Assembly: GCA_023432005.1 (NCBI GenBank)
Contig: JAEYVF010000192.1
Coordinates: forward strand, 1-12,373
Length of the DNA stretch: 12,373 nt
Source of the DNA: Actinomycetes bacterium
Lineage (GTDB): Bacteria > Actinomycetota > Actinomycetes > Actinomycetales > Microbacteriaceae
Reading direction: 5' to 3'
Position numbers and translations under genes: made by a program. Shown here piece after piece: positions 7,341-12,373 of the stretch. Position 1 is the first letter of the stretch, and each line of letters starts with the position of its first letter. The notes under the pieces are model-generated. The model was not told where the DNA came from and did not search any database. It saw nothing but the letters and a program-made list of their open reading frames with translations.

Positions 7341-7354
7341 CACCCGAAACCCGA
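7341..7354 (+). repeat. Start-codon-linked 14-nt motif, copy 3 (before the pilin start)
   Basis: CACCCGAAACCCGA ends 14 nt before ATG 7369, exactly the spacing seen at the adhesin start. This supports 7369 as the true pilin start over the in-frame ATGs at 7324 and 7363. It is followed by the purine-rich ribosome-binding stretch AGAGAG (7357-7362). Confidence 0.65.
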
Positions 7355-7368
7355 ACAGAGAGATGGAC

Positions 7369-8991
7369 ATGACCCCCATCACGACCCGCAGCCGCGCCCG
7401 TCGCGCTGTCGCCGCAGCGAGTGCGCTCGCGATCGGTCTCCTCGGCGCCGCCGGCCTCGCCGGCACCGCGTCGGCCGACCCGCTCACGGGGGCCGACATC
7501 GGCCACATCGATCCCGCGCGCGCGGGGCTCGCCGCCACCTCGGTCGTCGTGCACAAGTACGAGAAGAACGACGCGAACGGCGAGGCGGGCAACACCGGCG
7601 CCCAGACGGGTGTCGACCTCGGGGCGGCGCCCGGCGGTGCGCTCCCGATCGCGGGCGCGAACTTCACCATCACACCCGTGCTCGACGGCGGCGCCGAGCT
7701 CGACCTCCTCTCGAACGCCGGATGGCAGCGGGCGAGCGAGGCGCAGGCCGCGTTCGTCGCCTCCACCGCGACGTTCACCGACGCCGACTTCACCCTCGGC
7801 ACGGCCGGCACGCCCGTCGCGACGAACGCGTCGGGCATCGCGACCTTCGGCTCGCTCGATTTCGGCCTCTACCTCGTGCGCGAGGTCAGCCCGCTGCCCG
7901 CGGGTGTCATCTCCCCGGCACAGCCGTTCCTCGTGACGGTCCCGTTCCCGACCGGCGCGACGCACCCGACCAATCCCAACGAGTGGCTCTACACGGTCCA
8001 CGCCTACCCGAAGAACGCCGTCACGGGCGTCGAGAAGGTCGTCAACTCCGGCGACGCGGCCTTCTTCACGGCGGGCGACCACGTCAGCTGGACGATCTCG
8101 GCCGACGTGCCGGTGCTCGCCGCGGGCGACGCCCTCACCGTCTTCAGCGTCACCGACACCGTCGTCGACACCGAGCTCGACTTCGTGGCGCCCGGCGACG
8201 AGCCGGCGGGCATCACCGCGTGGTCGGTCACGGCGACCGACGACGCCGGCGACCCGGTCGCGCTCACCGCCGTCACCGACTACGCCATCACCTCGCCCAT
8301 CACGGCGGCGACGACGTCGGTCACCGTGAGCTTCACGGCGGCGGGGCTCGCGAAGCTCCAGGCCTCGGCGCAGGGCGGCGAGGTCGTGGTGACCGTCCCG
8401 ACCAGGATCGTCGCGGTGCCGGCCGACGGCATCGTCGACAACACCGCGGGTGTCACGGTCAACAACGCGCAGCTCACCGACCCCGCGAGCACGAACTTCG
8501 GGCAGCTCCGCGTTTTCAAGTACGCGGACACGGACGTCGCCGACGTTCCCGCGCGCACCCCGCTCGCGGGCGCGACCTTCGAGCTCTACGTCGACGTCGA
8601 CCAGGACGGCGTCGTCGACGCGGGCGAGATCGCCTCGGCCAACCGCGTCGAGGTCGCCGGCGAGACCGACTGGACGAGCGGCGCCTCGGGTCTCCTCGAC
8701 ATCCCCGCCCTCAAGGTCGGACGCTACTTCCTCGTGGAGACCGCGGCGCCCGTCGGCTACCAGCTCGACACGACCCCGCACGCGGTGACCGTCACGGCCG
8801 GCACGTCGAGCACCGCCCCCGCCGTGAACTACGTGCAGATCGCGAACAGCCAGGTGCCCGCGTGGCTGCTGCCCTTCACGGGTGGCAACGGCGTCGTGAC
8901 CTTCACGGTCGCGGGCGCGAGCCTCATGGCGCTCGCCCTCGGCTTCGCGCTCCTGGCGGCGCGCCGCCGGAAGCAGGCCGAGCAGCACTGA
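7369..8991 (+). CDS. SpaA/SpaH-type major pilin, LPFTG-anchored
   Basis: The product is 540 residues. An N-terminal Arg-rich signal (TRSRARRAVAAASALAIGLL) has cleavage near ASA-DP. The mature start GHIDPARAGLAATSVVVHKYEKN is typical of the SpaH/EbpB family of actinobacterial shaft pilins. The pilin motif is WLYTVHAYPK, with W206 and Lys215, the residue joined by the sortase to the next subunit. The E-box is FLVETAAPVGY (E457), needed for internal isopeptide bonds in Cna-B folds. The sorting signal is LPFTGG (501-506) with a membrane helix and RRRKQAEQH tail. ATG 7369 is preferred to 7324 and 7363 because AGAGAG (7357-7362) then lies 6 nt upstream. The dedicated class C sortase follows 58 nt later, so this should form the covalent pilus shaft. 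Confidence 0.94.
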   Translation: MTPITTRSRARRAVAAASALAIGLLGAAGLAGTASADPLTGADIGHIDPARAGLAATSVVVHKYEKNDANGEAGNTGAQTGVDLGAAPGGALPIAGANFTITPVLDGGAELDLLSNAGWQRASEAQAAFVASTATFTDADFTLGTAGTPVATNASGIATFGSLDFGLYLVREVSPLPAGVISPAQPFLVTVPFPTGATHPTNPNEWLYTVHAYPKNAVTGVEKVVNSGDAAFFTAGDHVSWTISADVPVLAAGDALTVFSVTDTVVDTELDFVAPGDEPAGITAWSVTATDDAGDPVALTAVTDYAITSPITAATTSVTVSFTAAGLAKLQASAQGGEVVVTVPTRIVAVPADGIVDNTAGVTVNNAQLTDPASTNFGQLRVFKYADTDVADVPARTPLAGATFELYVDVDQDGVVDAGEIASANRVEVAGETDWTSGASGLLDIPALKVGRYFLVETAAPVGYQLDTTPHAVTVTAGTSSTAPAVNYVQIANSQVPAWLLPFTGGNGVVTFTVAGASLMALALGFALLAARRRKQAEQH

Positions 8992-8997
8992 CCGTGT

Positions 8998-9037
8998 CAC
9001 GAGGGCGGGGGAGTCGGACGACACCCCCGTCCTCGTG
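8998..9037 (+). terminator. Long hairpin between pilin and sortase genes (attenuator or processing site)
   Basis: Bases 8998-9011 pair with 9024-9037: a 14-bp GC-rich stem with a single G-U position and a 12-nt loop, 6 nt after the pilin stop. No T-run follows. A partial stop to transcription or an RNA-stabilising 3' end here would yield much more pilin than sortase mRNA, which fits their required ratio. The right arm contains an alternative GTG (9035) in the sortase frame, making that start unlikely. Confidence 0.65.
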
Positions 9038-9049
9038 CGTGAGGACACC

Positions 9050-9964
9050 ATGACCGCAACCGCCGGCATCCGTCACCGTCGCGTCGCCTCCCGCGCGCGT
9101 CGCTGGCGGATGCCGTGGCTCGCCTTCGGCACGGCGGTCGTGTTCCTCGTGGGCGCCGTCGTGCTGCTCGCTCCCACCGCCGCCAACTGGTTCTCGCAGG
9201 TCGAGCAGGCGCAGGAGATCACGCGCCTCGCCGACGGCGTCGAGGATCTCGGCGCCCGCACGCTCGCGCAGGCCCTCGAGCAGGCGCGCACCTACAACGC
9301 GACCCTCGTCGGGGGAGCCGTCGTCGCCGCCGACGAGCACATCCCCACCTCGTCCGAGGTCATCGGCGACGAGGCGCGTCTCGACTACGCGCAGCTCCTG
9401 CGCGCCGACGCCGACGGGCTCATGGCGCGTATCAAGATCCCCGTCATCGGCGTCGACCTGCCGGTGTACCACGGCACCTCCGAGGCGACGCTCGAGGAGG
9501 GGGTCGGCCACCTCGAGGGCACCGCGCTCCCCGTCGGGGGCGTCGGCACGCGCGCCGTGCTCACCGGCCACCGCGGCCTCGCGACCTCGGAGCTCTTCAC
9601 GAACCTCGACCGCGTGCAGCTCGGCGACACCATCACCGTCGAGGTGTTCGGCGAGGTGCTCAGCTACCGCGTCGTGACGACGGAGGTCGTGGAGCCCAGC
9701 GACTCGCGGGCCCTCTACCCCGACGCCAACCGCGACCTGCTCACCCTCGTCACGTGCACGCCGCTCGGCATCAACAGCCACCGCATCCTCGTCACGGGGG
9801 AGCGCCTGCTGCCGACGCCCGCCGGCGACCTCGCCGAGGCGGGCGGGCCGCCGACGATCCCCGGGTTCCCGTGGTGGATGGTCATCCTCGGCGCGGTGCT
9901 CACGACCTCCGTCGTGTACGTCGCGATCTCCGGGCGCGTGCGCCGCCCGCGGGACGCGGCATAG
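9050..9964 (+). CDS. Class C (pilin-polymerising) sortase
   Basis: The product is 304 residues. It has an N-terminal basic segment and membrane helix (about 21-45), a catalytic domain, then a C-terminal membrane helix (WWMVILGAVLTTSVVYVAIS) and basic tail, the two-helix topology of class C. Catalytic residues are visible: His174 in LTGHRG, Cys236 in TLVTCTPLGINSHR, and Arg245 in HRILVTGER. This class cleaves the pilin LPxTG and links it to the Lys of the next pilin. The usual lid motif (DP followed by F/W/Y) that plugs the active site is not seen; the corresponding stretch reads GGAVVAADEHIPTSSEV. The start at 9050 has GAGGA (9041-9045) upstream. The adjacent pilin is the obvious substrate, and the adhesin with LPFAG is a possible second. 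Confidence 0.94.
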   Translation: MTATAGIRHRRVASRARRWRMPWLAFGTAVVFLVGAVVLLAPTAANWFSQVEQAQEITRLADGVEDLGARTLAQALEQARTYNATLVGGAVVAADEHIPTSSEVIGDEARLDYAQLLRADADGLMARIKIPVIGVDLPVYHGTSEATLEEGVGHLEGTALPVGGVGTRAVLTGHRGLATSELFTNLDRVQLGDTITVEVFGEVLSYRVVTTEVVEPSDSRALYPDANRDLLTLVTCTPLGINSHRILVTGERLLPTPAGDLAEAGGPPTIPGFPWWMVILGAVLTTSVVYVAISGRVRRPRDAA

Positions 9965-9994
9965 CGCGGTATCCGGGCCCCCGTGTCAAGGGGT

Positions 9995-10008
9995 TCCCCG
10001 CGCGGGGA
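9995..10008 (+). terminator. Short palindrome after the sortase gene, possible terminator
   Basis: TCCCCGCGCGGGGA is a perfect 14-nt palindrome 30 nt after the sortase stop. It could fold into a 5-bp stem with a 4-nt loop and end the pilus transcript. The stem is short and lacks a T-run, so the call is weak. Confidence 0.3.
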
Positions 10009-10029
10009 CGCCCGCGTGAGACTCGCTCC

Positions 10030-11001
10030 ATGGTGCGGCTGCGACGGACCCGGGCGGGCGAGCCCGGCATCCGCAGGGTGCGGCGCGGGCGCGGCTTCGC
10101 CTACACGGATGCCGAGGGCGAGCCCATCCGCGACGCCGAGCTGCGCGCGCGCATCGAGGCCCTCGCCATCCCGCCCGCGTGGACGGACGTGTGGATCTGC
10201 AGCTTCCCCAATGGCCACATCCAGGCGACGGGGGTCGACGCGGCCGGGAGGCGTCAGTACCTCTACCACCCGACGTGGCGCGAGCAGCGCGACCGGCAGA
10301 AGTTCGACCGGGCGCTGGCCCTCGCCGAGTCGCTTCCCACCGCCCGTCGGGGCGTCACGATCGACCTCCGCCGCGAGGGGCTGCCGCGCGAGCGCGTGCT
10401 GGCTGCGGCGTTCCGGATGCTCGACGCCGCCCGACTCCGCGTCGGCTCGGAGCGGTACGCGCTCGAGCACGGCTCCGTCGGCCTGTCGACGCTGCTGGGC
10501 GCGCACGCCCGGGTCGAGGACCGGCGCATCGTGCACCTCGACTTCCCGGGGAAGAGCGGACAGGAGTGGTCGTCGGAGGTCGCGGATGCCGACCTCGCGG
10601 CCGTCGTCGCGCTCCTCAAGCGGCGCGGCCCGCGAGCCCGGCTGCTCGCCTGGCGCGACGACGACGGACCCCATCCGCTGCGCGCCGAGGACATCAACGC
10701 CGACATCCGCGCGCGCACGGGCGGCGACTTCACCGCGAAGGACTTCCGCACCCTGCACGGCACGTGCGCCGCCGCGATCGCGCTCGCGCGCACGGGACCC
10801 AAGTCCTCGCCGTCGGCGCAGGACCGGGCGATCGCGGCCGCCATCCGCGAGACCGCCGAGCTGCTCGGCAACACCCCCGCGGTCGCGCGTGCGAGCTACG
10901 TCGACCCCCGCATCCTCGACCTCTACCGGGACGGCGTCACGATCGACCCGGAGCGCACCACCTCGGTCGAGTCGCAGCTGCGGGCCCTGCTCTTCGCGTG
11001 A
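10030..11001 (+). CDS. Type IB DNA topoisomerase (poxvirus-like)
   Basis: The product is 323 residues, the usual size of bacterial/poxviral minimal topoisomerase IB. These enzymes relax supercoils by nicking one strand through a 3'-phosphotyrosine. Visible signatures are the N-terminal wing (IPPAWTDVWICSFPNGHIQATG, QYLYHPTWREQRDRQKFDR), Arg137 in LRVGSERYAL, Lys175 in GKSGQEW, Arg240 in DFRTLHGT, and nucleophile Tyr290 in TPAVARASYVDPRI. All expected catalytic positions appear filled. ATG 10030 is the first Met of the conserved protein; its Shine-Dalgarno sequence is weak (GTGAG about 9 nt upstream). Such genes are common non-essential extras in actinobacteria beside TopA. It lies 65 nt after the sortase gene and has no evident link to piliation. 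Confidence 0.93.
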   Translation: MVRLRRTRAGEPGIRRVRRGRGFAYTDAEGEPIRDAELRARIEALAIPPAWTDVWICSFPNGHIQATGVDAAGRRQYLYHPTWREQRDRQKFDRALALAESLPTARRGVTIDLRREGLPRERVLAAAFRMLDAARLRVGSERYALEHGSVGLSTLLGAHARVEDRRIVHLDFPGKSGQEWSSEVADADLAAVVALLKRRGPRARLLAWRDDDGPHPLRAEDINADIRARTGGDFTAKDFRTLHGTCAAAIALARTGPKSSPSAQDRAIAAAIRETAELLGNTPAVARASYVDPRILDLYRDGVTIDPERTTSVESQLRALLFA

Positions 11002-11039
11002 GGGCGCGCGATGACGGTCGCGTGCACCAGGATGATCGG

Positions 11040-11948
11040 GTGAGCACACGGGGCTGGCTGCTGTTCGCGGCGATGGCGTTGCTGTGGGGCGTTCCGTACC
11101 TCTTCATCAAGGAGGCGGTCGACACCTTCACGCCCGTCGCGATGGTCGCGGGGCGCACCCTCGGCGGGGCGCTTCTGCTGCTGCCGTTCGCCATCCGTCG
11201 GCGCGCCATCCGCCCGGCGCTCGCGAAGTGGCCGTGGGTGCTCGCCTTCGGCGCCATCGAGATGGCGGGGCCCTTCCTGCTGCTCGGTCACGCCGAGCAG
11301 ACCCTCGACTCGGGGATGACGGGCCTGCTGGTCGCGACGGTGCCGCTCGTCGCCGCGATCATCGCCGTGCTGCGCGGCGACCGCAGCGTGCTCAGGCCGC
11401 TGCGGCTGCTCGGCCTCGTCGTCGGCGTCGCCGGCGTCGCGCTCATCGTGGGCGGCCCCGCGCTCGTGCACGGCGTCGACGGGCTCGTGGCCGTGGCGGA
11501 GGTGCTGCTCGTCGCCGTGCTCTACGCGACGGCGCCGTTCCTCATCGCGTCGAAGCTCGCCGACGTGCCCTCGCTCGGCACGATCACGATCGCCCTCGGT
11601 GCCGTCGGTCTCTTCTACCTGCCGTTCGCCATCGTCTTCCCGAGCGAGCCGCCGACGCTGCGCAGCGGCCTCTCGCTCGTCGCCCTCGCGGTGCTCTGCA
11701 CGGCGCTCGCCTTCATCGCCTTCTTCGCACTCATCGACGAGGTCGGCCCCGCCCGCGCGCCGCTGTTCACCTACGTCAACCCGGTCGTCGCGATCGCGCT
11801 CGGCGCGCTCCTGCTCGGCGAGGAGCTCACCTTCCAGCTCCTCATCGGCTTCCCCCTCGTGATCGTCGGCTGCTGGCTCGCGGCCACCGGCGGCCGCCTC
11901 CGCCAGCGCCGCGACGCCCCCATCCCCGAGCCCACGACCCCCCTCTGA
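11040..11948 (+). CDS. EamA/DMT-superfamily membrane transporter
   Basis: The product is 302 residues with about ten hydrophobic helices in two EamA repeats. Each repeat has a recognisable signature: ALLWGVPYLFIKEAVDTFTP at the N-terminus, and GPARAPLFTYVNPVVAIALG before GEELTFQLLIGFPLVIVG near the C-terminus. The family exports or exchanges small metabolites such as amino acids; the substrate cannot be read from sequence. The start is GTG 11040 with AGGA at 11029-11032. It follows the topoisomerase gene by 38 nt on the same strand, so the two may be co-transcribed. The hydrophilic tail RQRRDAPIPEPTTPL is cytosolic by the positive-inside rule. Confidence 0.92.
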   Translation: MSTRGWLLFAAMALLWGVPYLFIKEAVDTFTPVAMVAGRTLGGALLLLPFAIRRRAIRPALAKWPWVLAFGAIEMAGPFLLLGHAEQTLDSGMTGLLVATVPLVAAIIAVLRGDRSVLRPLRLLGLVVGVAGVALIVGGPALVHGVDGLVAVAEVLLVAVLYATAPFLIASKLADVPSLGTITIALGAVGLFYLPFAIVFPSEPPTLRSGLSLVALAVLCTALAFIAFFALIDEVGPARAPLFTYVNPVVAIALGALLLGEELTFQLLIGFPLVIVGCWLAATGGRLRQRRDAPIPEPTTPL

Positions 11949-11978
11949 GCGCGACGCGCCGAGCGCGACACGCCCGGG

Positions 11979-12007
11979 TTGCAGCAAATGCCACGGTGTG
12001 GCAGACT
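11979..12007 (+). promoter_or_regulatory. Probable promoter of the S10 ribosomal operon
   Basis: TTGCAG (11979-11984) and CAGACT (12002-12007) are separated by exactly 17 bp and resemble the housekeeping consensus TTGACA / TANNNT. Initiation near 12014 would give a leader of about 260 nt before rpsJ. A promoter is needed here because the accessory genes separate rpsJ from tuf and its terminator. Confidence 0.5.
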
Positions 12008-12066
12008 TTCATGGTTCAACACGCTGCGCCCGGTGCGCGGCTCACTCCTCTGGCAGTGCACAGCCC

Positions 12067-12083
12067 CCGATCCCCCGGATCGG
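12067..12083 (+). promoter_or_regulatory. Hairpin in the long rpsJ leader
   Basis: CCGATCC (12067-12073) and GGATCGG (12077-12083) form a perfect 7-bp stem with a 3-nt loop. It lies in the predicted leader of about 260 nt of the S10 operon, where ribosomal-protein feedback structures occur in other bacteria. The rest of the 325-bp gap (11949-12273) shows no convincing gene; the short ORFs in it lack clear initiation signals. Confidence 0.35.
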
Positions 12084-12273
12084 AAGCGGCTGGGCCGCGA
12101 GGAGCAGGACGAAGCTTCAATCGAATCCCGAATCCTCTGGGAACACGTGTGCGCCTGCGCGCCGTGACATCGGAGGCTGCGGTGATTGACAGAAGAACAG
12201 CGGTGCGCGTCGAAGGGCGCGCGGATGTGCGGGCCGATTCGGCGCCGTACGGGAACAAGGAAGAGAGCTGACC

Positions 12274-12373
12274 ATGGCGGGACAGAAGATCCGCATCCGG
12301 CTGAAGTCGTACGACCACGCCGGCCTCGATGCATCGGCGCGCAAGATCGTCGACACCGTGACCCGTGCGGGCG
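12274..12373 (+). CDS. rpsJ: 30S ribosomal protein S10, N-terminal 33 codons (partial)
   Basis: ATG 12274 opens MAGQKIRIRLKSYDHAGLDA, continuing SARKIVDTVTRAG to the window edge. This is the conserved start of S10, a 30S subunit protein also called NusE. A purine-rich stretch (AAGGAAGAGAG, about 12257-12267) is the ribosome-binding site. The YDHAGLD and SARKIVDTV wording fits Microbacteriaceae. rpsJ is normally the first gene of the S10 operon and marks the right edge of the accessory block. Confidence 0.97.
   Translation, partial: MAGQKIRIRLKSYDHAGLDASARKIVDTVTRAG

Noticed and set aside
9035..9049. GTG 9035 as the sortase start
   Set aside because: It lies inside the right arm of the hairpin and has no ribosome-binding site. 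ATG 9050 has GAGGA at proper spacing.
7129..9069. 646-codon - strand frame opposite the pilin
   Set aside because: Arg/Val/Asp-rich shadow that crosses two genes and the intergenic hairpin. The pilin frame has all the expected motifs.
9715..11049. 444-codon - strand frame opposite topoisomerase IB
   Set aside because: Shadow frame without motifs, while the + strand has a complete set of topoisomerase IB catalytic residues.
1..12373. CRISPR array, tRNA or rRNA genes
   Set aside because: No regularly spaced repeats and no tRNA- or rRNA-like sequence were noticed on either strand.

Overview
The window is a very GC-rich stretch of actinobacterial chromosome, most likely Microbacteriaceae. The GC bias reaches all third codon positions, and the partial EF-Tu and S10 sequences look micrococcalean. 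It opens with the last 46 codons of tuf (EF-Tu) and closes with the first 33 codons of rpsJ (ribosomal protein S10). These two genes normally sit close together at the str/S10 operon boundary. Here about 12.1 kb of accessory genes lies between them.

Layout. (1) The tuf 3' end is followed by a perfect 16-bp-stem hairpin terminator. (2) On the + strand is a 1145-residue secreted, cell-wall-anchored adhesin with two SdrD-B/Cna-B-like domains, a propeller-like middle, two DUF5979-like domains and an LPFAG sorting signal. (3) On the - strand, convergent with the adhesin, is a three-gene operon read from 7001 down to 3827. It encodes a right-handed beta-helix lipoprotein, a small lipoprotein and a Tat-exported DyP-type haem peroxidase. 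Both gene junctions are 4-nt ATGA overlaps, and the first gene appears to be transcribed leaderless. (4) On the + strand, divergent from that operon, is a sortase-assembled pilus unit: a 44-residue upstream ORF, a SpaA/SpaH-type major pilin with WxxxVxxYPK motif, E-box and LPFTG, a large hairpin, and a class C pilin-polymerising sortase. (5) Then come a poxvirus-type DNA topoisomerase IB and an EamA/DMT-family transporter. (6) A 325-bp gap holds the likely S10-operon promoter and leader, followed by rpsJ.

How it fits together. The pilin and sortase should build a covalent pilus. The large adhesin is a candidate tip or wall-anchored partner, and its 5' leader shares sequence motifs with the pilin leader. 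All three products of the inverted operon carry export signals, so the block from 370 to 9964 is devoted to the cell surface. The most interesting items are the beta-helix/lipoprotein/DyP cassette, which is exported, translationally coupled and of unknown role; a 14-nt motif found three times, each 13-14 nt upstream of a start codon; the tiny coupled ORF before the pilin; and the use of the tuf-rpsJ boundary as an insertion site.
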